A DNA stretch of 64,000 bases, from assembly GCF_030378205.1 (NCBI RefSeq), contig NZ_CP127385.1:2954001-3018000 (forward strand). The letters run 5' to 3'. The notes under the pieces were generated by a model that was not told the origin of the DNA, made no database searches, and was given only the letters and a program-made list of their open reading frames with translations. This DNA comes from Bradyrhizobium sp. NP1. Lineage in GTDB: Bacteria; Pseudomonadota; Alphaproteobacteria; Rhizobiales; Xanthobacteraceae. The translations under genes were made by a program, and so were the position numbers. Shown here piece by piece: positions 35,020-45,186 of this stretch (positions are counted from its first letter, which is position 1; the number at the start of each line of letters is the position of its first letter).

Positions 35020-37329
35020 GTGAGTAAAAAGTCCGGAGGCGTCGTGCCGGTTGCGCAAATCCGTTCCCTCGAAGGCTTTCGCTCCGGCCGACGCCTCGCC
35101 ACGATGCTGCGGGGCAACGATGCGCTGGCGTCGGCCTTTCAGGCTGCCCAGGCCGCGCTGGACGCCCGCAACGACGTTGCCGAGCTCGGCGCGTGGGACG
35201 AAACCGCGCTGGCGCTGTTCGAGGCCAACCTCGGCGATGTCACGCTGCGTATCTTCCTCGAGCTTTCCGGGCGCTGGCCGCGCGAGCATCCGCTCGCCGA
35301 TCTCGTTGCGGTCGGCGGGGCGGCGCGGCTGATCGGCCGCGAGGCCGGCAGCCGCAGCGCGCAGACGCTGCTGGTGGCGTGGCCCAGGGCAGACGCCTGT
35401 CTGCGCGCGTCTGCCGAGCGTCGTGTCGTGCTGAATGCGCTGATTGCACTGGCGGAGGCTGCGCCTGAATCGGTCGTGCTGGTTCTGGGCCGGCTGGAGC
35501 AGCTTCTGGCCGAGGCTGCGGCCGACGATTTCGCCGCGTGGATAGCGGGCGGCCTGCGCGCGGCCGGCGGCAGCACCGCGCGCCGGCGCGCCTTCTTCAG
35601 CCTCGACGATCCCTTGTCGACGCGCCTGCTCAGCCTGGGGCGCGCCGGCGGCGATTTCATCCGCCTGGAACGGCGCCTTGCCGCCGGCATGGCCGCGATG
35701 TGGAATCGGAGACCGCGCTTCCGGAAATTGCCGCCGCAAGCGTTGCCGGTGCCGCGGCGCACCTCGCTGATCGGCGGGCTCGTAGGATTGCCCGACAGCT
35801 TTCCCGGTTTCGAAGGCGCGCAGGCGCAAGCGATCTATCGCGCGGCGGCCGCGCATGCGGGCGCGCACTTCGTCCATTCGTCCGTGCGGTTTCCGGTCGG
35901 CAAGCTGAAGCCGCTGCAGCTTGCGCTGGTCTCGCTGATCGAGGATGCCCGCGTCGAGGCGCTCGCGCTCCGCGCCATGCCGGGGCTAAGGCGGCTCTGG
36001 CTGCCCTTTCACGCACAGCCGTCCGATCACACGACGGCCGCCGGGCTGATGGTGCGGCTGGCGCGCGCCTTGATCGATCCGCGCTACGAAGACGGCGATG
36101 CCTGGATTGCCAAGGGCAGGGCGCTCTTCGCCGAAGCGGCGCACCGCATCCACGACCCCGCGATCAGCCGGGAGATCGGCGGGCTGCTCGGCAACGATCT
36201 CGGCCAGATGCGGCTGCAGTTCAACGCCCGCACCTATGTGGTCGAGCCGGCCTATCGCGACGACAACCTCGCGCTGTGGGATTTCGGCGATCAGCCCGAC
36301 GCACCCACCGAGGAGATCGAGCTGCTGGTCGATTCCGTGCGGATCGAGCGGAGGGACGAGGTCGATGGCAAGCGCTCGGAGGAGACGACACCGGACAACG
36401 CCCAGCGGGCGCGGGGGCGGGCGGTGGCCTCGCTCGAAGGCATTCCAGTCGCGACCTATCCGGAATGGGACTATGCCGCCGGCATCGAGCGGCCCGATTG
36501 GGTCACGATCCTCGAAGCCGACGCCCCGGCGCTTGGAAACACCACGGCGCCCCCGTCGGAGAGCGGGGAGGCAAGCCGCCACGTCGCCGCGCTGACGCGC
36601 GACGCCTCGATCGGCCGGCGCATCCGCACGAAGGGACAGCGGGAGGGCGAAACGCTCGATATCGACGCGGCCATCACGCTGATGGCGGAGCGTCGCGCCG
36701 GCTTTCTGCCGGAGGCGCGGGTCTATCAACGCGACGTGCCGGGACCGCGCGACGTCGCCGTCCTGCTGCTGCTCGACTTGTCGCAATCGACCGCCGACCG
36801 CGACCGCCAGGGTCGGCAGATTCTCGCCGTCGAGCGCGAGGCGGCCGCGATCATGGCCGCGGCGATGCAGGAAGCCGGCGACGCGATCGCCGTCCACGGC
36901 TTCAGCTCCGAAGGGCGCGAGCGGGTGCGCTATTTGCGCATCAAGGATTTTGCCGAACCGCTCGACGCCGTGGTGCGCGCGCGCCTTGCCGCGCTGACGA
37001 GCAGTCATTCGACCCGACTGGGCTCGGCGCTACGCCATGCCGGCCGTTACCTCGCGCGGCGCCGCGCCTTTCGCCGGGTGCTGCTGGTTTTGACCGACGG
37101 CGAGCCGTCGGACATCGACGTCGAGGATCCGCTCTATCTCGCCGAGGATGCGCGGCGTGCCGTGCTGCAGCTGCGGCGGGACGGCATCGACAGTTTTGCC
37201 TTCGGTATGGGCGGTGGCTCGCTTCGTCTGCTCGACCGGATTTTCGGCGGCCGCCACACGCTGCGCGTTCCCCGTATCGACGTGCTGCCGGCGCAGCTCA
37301 TGCACCTCTACGGCGAGCTCAAGAAATGA
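35020..37329 (+). CDS. VWA-domain protein (NorD/CbbO-like)
   Basis: A 769-residue protein: a long N-terminal helical region, a central acidic/disordered part (about 420-530) and a C-terminal VWA domain with the MIDAS motif LLLDLSQSTADRD (about residue 585) and LVLTDGEPSDID. This is the NorD/CbbO layout and makes it the partner of the AAA+ ATPase 12 bp upstream. The GTG at 35020 gives the full frame; a GTG at 35044 preceded by GGAGGC is an equally good start. Confidence 0.87.
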   Translation: MSKKSGGVVPVAQIRSLEGFRSGRRLATMLRGNDALASAFQAAQAALDARNDVAELGAWDETALALFEANLGDVTLRIFLELSGRWPREHPLADLVAVGGAARLIGREAGSRSAQTLLVAWPRADACLRASAERRVVLNALIALAEAAPESVVLVLGRLEQLLAEAAADDFAAWIAGGLRAAGGSTARRRAFFSLDDPLSTRLLSLGRAGGDFIRLERRLAAGMAAMWNRRPRFRKLPPQALPVPRRTSLIGGLVGLPDSFPGFEGAQAQAIYRAAAAHAGAHFVHSSVRFPVGKLKPLQLALVSLIEDARVEALALRAMPGLRRLWLPFHAQPSDHTTAAGLMVRLARALIDPRYEDGDAWIAKGRALFAEAAHRIHDPAISREIGGLLGNDLGQMRLQFNARTYVVEPAYRDDNLALWDFGDQPDAPTEEIELLVDSVRIERRDEVDGKRSEETTPDNAQRARGRAVASLEGIPVATYPEWDYAAGIERPDWVTILEADAPALGNTTAPPSESGEASRHVAALTRDASIGRRIRTKGQREGETLDIDAAITLMAERRAGFLPEARVYQRDVPGPRDVAVLLLLDLSQSTADRDRQGRQILAVEREAAAIMAAAMQEAGDAIAVHGFSSEGRERVRYLRIKDFAEPLDAVVRARLAALTSSHSTRLGSALRHAGRYLARRRAFRRVLLVLTDGEPSDIDVEDPLYLAEDARRAVLQLRRDGIDSFAFGMGGGSLRLLDRIFGGRHTLRVPRIDVLPAQLMHLYGELKK

Positions 37330-37552
37330 GCTTGGGGCGGTCTCGCGGGGCGGGGCCCGCGGACCGCTGCGGCGACGCGCCGCTTCGACGCCCTTGACAG
37401 CGAAGGCGAAATCGCTACGGTTGCCGGCAACGCGACCCTTTCCATGCGCAGAACTCGATGACGAGATGTGCTGGGTCGCGATTAGTTTGCCCAGCGGTCG
37501 GTGTTAAGGAGCATCAGCTCGACGCCCGCCACCAGCACGCCAAGGAAGTGCT

Positions 37553-39043
37553 ATGGTGAAAACGGGAAGCGATCATCGTCGGTCGCTGCATGACGGACGC
37601 GCCGTCTATATCAATTCGCAAAAGGTTGATGACGTCACGACGCACGAGGCGTTTGCGCGCTCGGTGACGTCGGCCTGCAATCTCTACGACTACCAGGCCG
37701 CGAACCAGGAGAAGATGACGTTCGTCTCGCCGACCAGCGGCAAGAACGTCAATCGGCTCTGGCAGCTCCCCAAGTCGCACCGCGACCTCGTGGCGCGCCG
37801 CAAGGCGCTCGAAGCCTGGGCGGAAACGACCTGCGGCATGCTTGGCCGCTCGCCCGACCATGTCGGCTCGTCGATCGCCGGCATGTATATGGGCCGCAAG
37901 GTGTTCGAGAAATACGATCCGGCGCGCGCGAAGGCGCTGGTCGACTATTTCGAATATGCCCGCGACAACGATCTCTATCTCTCCTACGTCATCATCAATC
38001 CGCAGGCCGATCGCTCCAAGGCCTCTTCGGCGCAGCCCGGCGAAGACCTGGTCGCGCGCATCGTCGATGAGGACCAGGAAGGCATCACGATCCGCGGCGC
38101 CAAGATGCTCGGCACCAGCGCGATCTTCGCCAACGAGCTTCTGGTCGCCGGCTTCATGGGGCTGCAGGCGGGTGAGGAGGCCTATGCCTTCACCGCGATG
38201 GTGCCGATGAATGCGAAGGGCGTGAAGGCCTTCTCGCGCAAGTCCTACGAGCAGGCGGCGACCTCGGTTTTCGACAATCCGCTGTCCAGCCAGTTCGACG
38301 AAAACGACGCCATCCTCTACTTCGACGACGTCAAGATTCCCTGGAGCCGGGTGTTCGTCCATCGCGACATCCAGATGGGGCAGGCGCAGTGGTTCGATAC
38401 ACGCGCGCACCTCTACCAGAACTACCAGTGTCAGATCCGGCTGATGGTGAAGCTGCGCTTCCTGATGGGCGCGGTGCGCAAGGTCGCCGAGGTCAACGGC
38501 ATCATCAACTTCCCGCAGGTGCGCGAGACGCTCGGCCTGCTCGCCGCGAAAGCGACCACCATCGAGAGCATGGTGATCGCCATGGAGGCGGCCGGCGAGA
38601 ACTACGGCGAATATTTCGTGCCGAGCCGGACGATCCTGTCCGCCGCGCAGGTGGTCGCGCAGCAGATCTATCCCGAGATCATCGATTCGATTCGCACGCT
38701 CGCGGGCGGCGGGTTGATCATGCTGCCGTCCAGCGCGCATGATTTCGCCAATCCCGAGTTCGCCTCCATCATCGACAAGACCCAGCGATCCTCGGCCGTT
38801 TCCCCCACCGAACGGGTCAAGCTGTTCAAGCTGGTGTGGGATGCGATCGGCTCGGAATTCGGCTCGCGGCATCTGCAATACGAGATCTTCTATTCCGGGG
38901 CGACATTCGTCACCCGCGGTCATTCCTTCCGCTATTTCGACTGGGATCGGTCGAAGGGAATGATCGAGGAGTTCATGGCCACCTACGACCTTCCGGACGC
39001 TTCCGACGCGGCCAGCGGCATCGCCGCGCGCGCCGCCGAATAG
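37553..39043 (+). CDS. HpaB-type FADH2-dependent aromatic monooxygenase
   Basis: A 496-residue member of the 4-hydroxyphenylacetate 3-monooxygenase oxygenase family (acyl-CoA dehydrogenase-like fold). Characteristic parts are an N-terminal SLHDGRAVYINSQKVDDVT, the FAD region LSYVIINPQADRSK, and C-terminal LAGGGLIMLPSSAHDF. Such enzymes ortho-hydroxylate phenols with reduced flavin from a separate reductase. Two flavin reductases follow immediately. It heads the eleven-gene set up to 46906. AAGGAAG supports the ATG; TTGACA at 37394 is a possible -35. The exact phenol is not determined. Confidence 0.88.
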   Translation: MVKTGSDHRRSLHDGRAVYINSQKVDDVTTHEAFARSVTSACNLYDYQAANQEKMTFVSPTSGKNVNRLWQLPKSHRDLVARRKALEAWAETTCGMLGRSPDHVGSSIAGMYMGRKVFEKYDPARAKALVDYFEYARDNDLYLSYVIINPQADRSKASSAQPGEDLVARIVDEDQEGITIRGAKMLGTSAIFANELLVAGFMGLQAGEEAYAFTAMVPMNAKGVKAFSRKSYEQAATSVFDNPLSSQFDENDAILYFDDVKIPWSRVFVHRDIQMGQAQWFDTRAHLYQNYQCQIRLMVKLRFLMGAVRKVAEVNGIINFPQVRETLGLLAAKATTIESMVIAMEAAGENYGEYFVPSRTILSAAQVVAQQIYPEIIDSIRTLAGGGLIMLPSSAHDFANPEFASIIDKTQRSSAVSPTERVKLFKLVWDAIGSEFGSRHLQYEIFYSGATFVTRGHSFRYFDWDRSKGMIEEFMATYDLPDASDAASGIAARAAE

Positions 39044-39071
39044 CAGCCCGCCACCAGTCGAGGTCAAAGCC

Positions 39072-39611
39072 ATGGACTCTTCGCTCCGCGAGGAAGCGGC
39101 GGCTGCTGCCGCACGAGAGCAGGTGCACGCGCTGCGCCGATGCCTCGGACATTTTGCAACGGGTGTTGCCGTCGTCAGCTACGAGACGGCGACGCAGGGG
39201 CCGCGCGGCCTTACCGTCAATTCCTTTACCTCGGTCTCGCTCGATCCGCCGCTGGTGCTGATCTGCCTCGACAGGCGGTCGCGGGCGATCGAGCATCTGC
39301 CCGGCTCGCCATTCGCGGTGAACGTGCTGGCGGCGGACCAGCGCCATCTGGCGCATCATTTCGCCGGCCGCGTGACCGAGACGGCGCCGGCCTGGCGCCG
39401 GGTCGGCGGCGTTCCGCTGCTGGATCGCTCGCTCGCCTGGCTGACCTGCGCGCCCTGGTCAAACCATGAGGGCGGTGACCACGTCATCCTGCTCGGACGC
39501 GTCACCGAGTTCGGCAGCGATCCGCACGATCCGCTCTGCTTCTACCGCGGTGAATTCATCGGCGTCGCCCCTTCGCCCGGCCAGCGCGACAGCGAAGAGG
39601 TGACGGCATGA
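39072..39611 (+). CDS. Flavin reductase (HpaC-like)
   Basis: A 179-residue split-barrel flavin reductase with HFATGVAVVSYETATQG, GLTVNSFTSVSLDPPLVLIC and the C-terminal DHVILLGRVTEF. It probably supplies reduced FAD or FMN to the HpaB-type oxygenase 28 bp upstream. It overlaps the second flavin-reductase-like gene by ATGA. Confidence 0.87.
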   Translation: MDSSLREEAAAAAAREQVHALRRCLGHFATGVAVVSYETATQGPRGLTVNSFTSVSLDPPLVLICLDRRSRAIEHLPGSPFAVNVLAADQRHLAHHFAGRVTETAPAWRRVGGVPLLDRSLAWLTCAPWSNHEGGDHVILLGRVTEFGSDPHDPLCFYRGEFIGVAPSPGQRDSEEVTA

Positions 39612-40336
39612 ACGGAACAACCGCCAGCCGCATGGACGCGCAGCCGATCGATCCGGCGATCCTCTATTTCGGTACGCCGGTCGTGCTGATCGGCACGCGC
39701 AACGAAAACGACACGCCGAACCTCGCGCCGATGTCATCGGCGTGGTGGCTCGGCTGGGGCTGCATGCTGGGCCTCAACGCCAGCTCCAGGACGGTCGAAA
39801 ACCTCAGGCGGACCGGCGAGTGCGTGCTCAACCTCCCGAGTGCGGAGCTTGCGGCCAGCGTCGACCGCATCGCGCTGACAACGGGAAGCAACCCCGTGCC
39901 GGCGAACAAGCTGGCGCTGGGCTTTCGCCACGTCGCCGACAAGTTCGGCCTTGCCGGGCTGTCGCCACTACCGGGCGACGCGGTCAACGCACCGCGCGCG
40001 CTCGAATGCCCGGTGCAGATGGAAGCCCGCGTCGAGCAGATCGTGCCCTTCGGCGCGCGCAATCCGAAGGTGCGCACGCCGATGCTCGCCGTCGAGGTGA
40101 AGGTGGTTTGCGTGCATGCGCACCCGTCGATCCTGGTCGACGGCAATCCGAACCGGATCGACCCCGACAAGTGGAAGCCGCTGATCATGAGTTTTCGCGA
40201 GTTCTACGGGCTCACAGGGCGGGTGCATCAATCGCGCCTCGCCGCATTTCCGGAAGACCGCTATCGCCCGCCGGCACGGCCCTATGCCGCCAGTCCGGCG
40301 CCAATCCCTTCTCAAGCCGCGGAGATTGATCGATGA
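39608..40336 (+). CDS. Second flavin reductase-like FMN-binding protein
   Basis: A 242-residue split-barrel protein of a different branch: TPVVLIGTRNENDTPNLAPM, SAWWLGWGCMLGLNASSRTV and NLRRTGECVLNLPSAELA. Such proteins bind FMN and may act as reductases or bind a flavin for an oxygenase. Having two different flavin proteins in one operon with both an HpaB-type and a Rieske oxygenase suggests each may serve one, which is inference. It overlaps neighbours on both sides by 4 bp. Confidence 0.82.
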   Translation: MNGTTASRMDAQPIDPAILYFGTPVVLIGTRNENDTPNLAPMSSAWWLGWGCMLGLNASSRTVENLRRTGECVLNLPSAELAASVDRIALTTGSNPVPANKLALGFRHVADKFGLAGLSPLPGDAVNAPRALECPVQMEARVEQIVPFGARNPKVRTPMLAVEVKVVCVHAHPSILVDGNPNRIDPDKWKPLIMSFREFYGLTGRVHQSRLAAFPEDRYRPPARPYAASPAPIPSQAAEIDR

Positions 40337-41490
40337 AGACTATCATTATTGGGTTGACAGCCGCTGTCCTTCTCGCCGGTACCGCCGCACAAGCGCAGTC
40401 CGCTCCGCCGATCAAGATCGGCGCGTTTGCCTCGGTCACGGGACCGAACGCCTTCCTGGGCGAGCCGACCAAGAAGACGCTCGAACTGTTCGTCGAGCGG
40501 ATCAATCGCGAAGGCGGCGTCAACGGCCGCAAGCTGAGCCTCGTCCTCTACGATTCCAAGACCAGCGCCAAGGACGCCTCGTCCATCGCGCGGCGTCTGG
40601 TCGACGAGGACGGTGTAGATCTCGTGATCGGCGGCACCAGCACCGGCGAGACCATGGCGGCGCTGCCTTATCTGGAGGAAACCAAGACACCGTTCATTTC
40701 GCTGGCCGGCGCCTTGGTCGTCGTCGAGCCCGTCAAGCGCTACACGTTCAAGACCCCGCACACCGACCTGATGTCGGTCGAGAAGATCCTTCAGCGGGTG
40801 CAGCAGGAGAAGCTCTCGCGCGTCGGCCTGCTCTCGGGGGCAGGCGGCTACGACCAGTCCTGTCGCAAGAATGCCGCTGCCGCTGCGCCGCGCTTCAACG
40901 TCACCATCGTCGCCGACGAGCAGCACGGCAATGGCGACACCGACCTGACGGCGCAGCTGACCAAGATCCGTGCCGCCAATCCGGATGCCGTGATCTATTG
41001 CGGCGCCGGGGCCTCCTCGTCGATCGCGGCCAAGAATTACCGCCAGCTCGCCATGACGCCGAAGCTCTACATGACCGTCGGCGTCGGCTCGACCTCCTAT
41101 ATCGAAGGTGCCGAGGGCGCGGCCGAGGGCACGCGCGTCACCGGCTCGGCCTTGCTCGCCTTCGCCGATCTGCCGCCGAGCGATCCGATCTACGCGGTCA
41201 CCAAGAATTACGTCGAGACCTATGAGGGCACCTTCCACGAGGCCGCGTCCAATTTCGGCGGCTACGCCTATGACGGCCTGATGATTGCGGTCGCGGCGCT
41301 GCGCAAGGCAGGCTCCGCCGACAAGGAGAAGGTGCGCGACGCCATCGAGTCCCTGCACAGCTTTCCCGGCGTGACGGGCATCTACTCCTTCTCTCCCGAC
41401 AATCATCTCGGCCTTTCTTCCGACGCCCTGCGGATTCTCGAGGTGAAGGGCGGTCGTTACCATCTGGTCGCGCCGGAGCGGCAGTCATGA
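40333..41490 (+). CDS. LivJ-type ABC binding protein
   Basis: A 385-residue periplasmic binding protein with a clear signal peptide (IIIGLTAAVLLAGTAAQAQS) and the Leu/Ile/Val-binding fold (IKIGAFASVTGPNAFLGEPT). In catabolic operons such proteins usually bind aromatic acids or related compounds. It begins by ATGA overlap with the flavin protein, tying the importer to the oxygenase genes. Confidence 0.9.
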   Translation: MKTIIIGLTAAVLLAGTAAQAQSAPPIKIGAFASVTGPNAFLGEPTKKTLELFVERINREGGVNGRKLSLVLYDSKTSAKDASSIARRLVDEDGVDLVIGGTSTGETMAALPYLEETKTPFISLAGALVVVEPVKRYTFKTPHTDLMSVEKILQRVQQEKLSRVGLLSGAGGYDQSCRKNAAAAAPRFNVTIVADEQHGNGDTDLTAQLTKIRAANPDAVIYCGAGASSSIAAKNYRQLAMTPKLYMTVGVGSTSYIEGAEGAAEGTRVTGSALLAFADLPPSDPIYAVTKNYVETYEGTFHEAASNFGGYAYDGLMIAVAALRKAGSADKEKVRDAIESLHSFPGVTGIYSFSPDNHLGLSSDALRILEVKGGRYHLVAPERQS

Positions 41491-41557
41491 GGACGCGCTC
41501 CCGTTCGAGGATCAGCGGCGCGGCCTGCTTGCCGCGCGCCGCGGGAGAGAAGCCGTG

Positions 41558-42430
41558 ATGGTCGACTTCTTCCAGTTCATTGTCGCGGGCCTCAGCCAGG
41601 GCGCGATCTACGCGCTTGTCGCGCTAGGCTTCTCCCTGATCTATCGCGCCACGACCATCATCAACTTTGCGCAAGGCGAGTTCGTGATGATTGGCGGGCT
41701 GGGCACGGCGAGCGGGATCGCCTGGGGCCTGCCGTTCTCGCTGGCGCTGGTGATGAGCCTCGCGGCTGCCGCCTTCGGCGCGCTGCTGCTGCACCAGATC
41801 CTGGTGCGGCTGGCGAAGTCGGCCTCGATCACGCTGATCATCATCGTCACGATCGGCGCCTCGATTGCGCTGCGCGGCGCCGCGCAGATCGCCTGGGGCG
41901 GCAATTTCCACTCATTGCCTTCGATCGCGGGCGTCGAGCCGCTGCGGCTCGGCGGCGTCGCGATCATGCCGCAGACCATCCTGATCCTGGGCGGCGCCCT
42001 GGTGATGGTGGCTGCGCTCGACCAGATGCTGCGCCGAACGCGCTTCGGCAAGGCCATGGTTGCCGCCGCCATCAATCCGCGCGCAGCGACGCTGGTCGGC
42101 ATTGATCTCGCCAGGGTCAATGCGGCGGCGTTTCTGATCGCCGCGCTGCTCGGTGCGATCGCGGGCTTCCTGGTCACGCCCTTGTCGATGGTGCAGTTCG
42201 AATCCGGTCTGATGTTCGGGCTGAAGGGCTTTGCCGCGGCCGTGCTCGGCGGCCTCGGCGGCCTCTACAGCGTCGTCGCGGGCGGCCTGGTGCTCGGCGT
42301 GGCTGAAGCGCTCGGCGCGGGCTACGTGTCGTCGGCCTACAAGGACGCGCTCGCCTTCGTGCTGATCATCGCCATCCTGCTCACCTGTCCGGCAGGCCTG
42401 TTCGGCCGGCTGCGCAGCGAAAGGGTCTGA
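41558..42430 (+). CDS. LivH-type ABC permease
   Basis: A 290-residue inner-membrane permease with the signature ALGFSLIYRATTIINFAQGE and about eight membrane helices. GGGAGAGAAGCC precedes the ATG at 41558; a GTG codon immediately before it is not needed. It is followed by livM after 4 bp. Confidence 0.92.
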   Translation: MVDFFQFIVAGLSQGAIYALVALGFSLIYRATTIINFAQGEFVMIGGLGTASGIAWGLPFSLALVMSLAAAAFGALLLHQILVRLAKSASITLIIIVTIGASIALRGAAQIAWGGNFHSLPSIAGVEPLRLGGVAIMPQTILILGGALVMVAALDQMLRRTRFGKAMVAAAINPRAATLVGIDLARVNAAAFLIAALLGAIAGFLVTPLSMVQFESGLMFGLKGFAAAVLGGLGGLYSVVAGGLVLGVAEALGAGYVSSAYKDALAFVLIIAILLTCPAGLFGRLRSERV

Positions 42431-42434
42431 TTCG

Positions 42435-43373
42435 ATGGTTTTCCTTCCGCGGCGCCTGCTTCCGTTCCTCAGCCTTGCGGTGATCCTGGTGATCCTGCCG
42501 TTCGTGTTCACCAGCAAGTTCCAGCTTTCGGTCCTGCTGCTCGTCGGCATCAATGCGATCGCCTGCGTCGGGCTCAATCTGCTGGTCGGCAACACCGGGC
42601 AGATCAGTCTCGGGCATGCGGCGTTCTTCGCGATCGGCGCCTATGCCAGCGCCATCCTCACCGACGACCACGGCTGGAACGCAGGCGTCGCGGCCGGCGC
42701 TGGCCTTGCCGCATCCTGCGCGCTCGCGCTTGCCGTCGGCTGGCCGATCCTGCGGCTGAAGGACAATTACCTGGCGATGGCGACGCTGGGCGTCGGCCTC
42801 GTGATCTATCTGGTGCTGACGCATGAGATCGCGCTGACCGGCGGACCGGACGGCCGTTCCGTCAGGGCACTCGCGATCGGCGGCTTTCGGCTGCGGGGCG
42901 AAGCGACCTGGTACTGGATCGTCGCGGGCGCGCTGCTCCTCAGCGTCTGGGCGGCGGAGAATCTCTCGTCCTCGCCCTGGGGTCTTGCGCTGAAAGCGGT
43001 ACATGGGTCTGAGCGCGCGGCGGCCGCCGTCGGCATCAATGTGCATGCTCTAAAGGTTGCCGTCTTCGTGTTCTCGGCGGCGCTGGCGACCCTCGCCGGC
43101 AGCCTCTATGCGCATGCCTATGCCTTCGTCACGCCCGACGTGGCTTCCTTCATGCATTCGGTCGAGTTCGTGGTCATGATCGTGATCGGCGGGCTCGGCA
43201 GCGTCTATGGCGGCGTTGCGGGCGCGGCGATCGTCGTCGTGCTGCCGCAGCTTCTTGCCGCCGCCAGAGATTATGAGCAGCTCGTGTTCGGCCTGATGCT
43301 GATGGCGATCGCCTTCGTGATGCGGCGCGGGCTGGTGCCGACGCTTGCCGGCGCGATCGGGGGGCGGCGATGA
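42435..43373 (+). CDS. LivM-type ABC permease
   Basis: A 312-residue permease with LVGNTGQISLGHAAFFAIGA and LKDNYLAMATLGVGLVIYLV, typical of LivM. It pairs with LivH to form the channel. It overlaps the LivG gene by ATGA. Confidence 0.92.
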   Translation: MVFLPRRLLPFLSLAVILVILPFVFTSKFQLSVLLLVGINAIACVGLNLLVGNTGQISLGHAAFFAIGAYASAILTDDHGWNAGVAAGAGLAASCALALAVGWPILRLKDNYLAMATLGVGLVIYLVLTHEIALTGGPDGRSVRALAIGGFRLRGEATWYWIVAGALLLSVWAAENLSSSPWGLALKAVHGSERAAAAVGINVHALKVAVFVFSAALATLAGSLYAHAYAFVTPDVASFMHSVEFVVMIVIGGLGSVYGGVAGAAIVVVLPQLLAAARDYEQLVFGLMLMAIAFVMRRGLVPTLAGAIGGRR

Positions 43374-44153
43374 CCGTACTTGCGACGCATGACCTGCGGG
43401 TGCATTTCGGCGGGGTGAGGGCGCTCGACGGCGTTACGCTCGCGCTCGGGCTCGGCGGCAGCGTCCACGCCATCATCGGCCCGAACGGCGCGGGCAAGAC
43501 CTCCTTCGTCAATGCGGTCACCGGCGTCTACCGCGCGACCTCCGGCACGATCGACCTAGACGGGCGCAATGTCTCCGGATTGTCCGCGCACGAGCTCGCC
43601 CGGATCGGTGTCACGCGCACGTTCCAGAACCTGCAGATATTCTGGACCATGACGGCGCTGGAGAACGTCGTGTGCGGATTCCATCTCGTCAACGAGGCGG
43701 GCTTCTGGCGGGGCCTGTTGCGGACGCCGCGCCTGGTGCGCCGCTCCCGTGCGATCGAGCAGGAGGCGTTGCAGATCCTGTCCTCGGTCGGGCTCGGCAA
43801 GCGGGCCTCCGACATGGCGGGCAGCCTTTCCTATGGCGAGCTGAAGCGGCTGGAGATCGCGCGCGCGATCGCCTCGAAGCCCCGGCTCCTGTTCCTCGAC
43901 GAGCCGGTCGCGGGTTGCACGGCCACCGAGAAGAAGCTGCTCGGCCGCCTGATCCGCGAGCTGGCGGAAGCCACGCATGCCGCCATCGTGATCATCGAGC
44001 ATGACATGAAACTGGTGATGTCGATCTCGGACCGCGTGACCGTTCTGGTCGGGGGCTGCGTGCTTGCCGACGGGCTTCCCGAACTCGTCAGGAACGACGC
44101 GTCGGTCATCGAGGCCTATCTGGGCGCAGCGAAAGTCAGGCAGGAGCGCAGCT

Positions 44154-44170
<17 letters not shown>
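43370..44170 (+). CDS. LivG-type ABC ATPase
   Basis: A 266-residue ATPase with Walker A GPNGAGKTSFVNA, a signature of the form LSYGELKRLEIARA and Walker B LLFLDEPVAGCT. The last 17 bp overlap the LivF gene. Confidence 0.92.
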
Positions 44171-44858
<688 letters not shown>

Positions 44859-44874
44859 AGAAGGAGAAGACGAA

Positions 44875-45186
44875 GTGGGTATTGCAGCGGAGCTGCTGGT
44901 CGTCGCCGCGACGATCGAGCCGGCGGTGGAGAAGGAATGGAACGAGTGGTACGACAACGTCCACTTGCCCGAGGTCGCCGACTGCCCGGGATTCCTGTCG
45001 GCGCAGCGCTATGTCGCCGAGGAGCCTAACGGCTCGCGCAGCTATCTCAGTGTCTATGAATTGAAGGATGCCGGTGCACTCGACAGCGCCGAATTCGCGG
45101 CCCGGCGCGGCTGGGGACCCTTTGCGGCGCAGGTGAAGTTCAAGACCCTGCGCTACCGGCGCATTACTCCAATCGAAGGACGATGA
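44875..45186 (+). CDS. Small EthD-like/dimeric alpha-beta barrel protein
   Basis: A 103-residue protein with LLVVAATIEPAVEKEWNEWY and NVHLPEVADCPGFLSAQRYV, the pattern of small ferredoxin-fold dimeric alpha-beta barrel proteins (EthD or DUF4286-like). Members often sit beside oxygenases; the biochemical role is unclear. It uses a GTG start behind AAGGAGAAG and overlaps the DUF3830 gene by ATGA. Confidence 0.75.
   Translation: MGIAAELLVVAATIEPAVEKEWNEWYDNVHLPEVADCPGFLSAQRYVAEEPNGSRSYLSVYELKDAGALDSAEFAARRGWGPFAAQVKFKTLRYRRITPIEGR

Noticed and set aside
34189..35877. 562-codon minus-strand frame opposite the MoxR and VWA genes
   Set aside because: Antisense to two recognisable proteins and crosses their gene boundary.
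35538..37397. 619-codon + strand frame overlapping the VWA gene
   Set aside because: Out-of-phase, arginine/alanine-rich translation without motifs; the VWA frame has a MIDAS motif.
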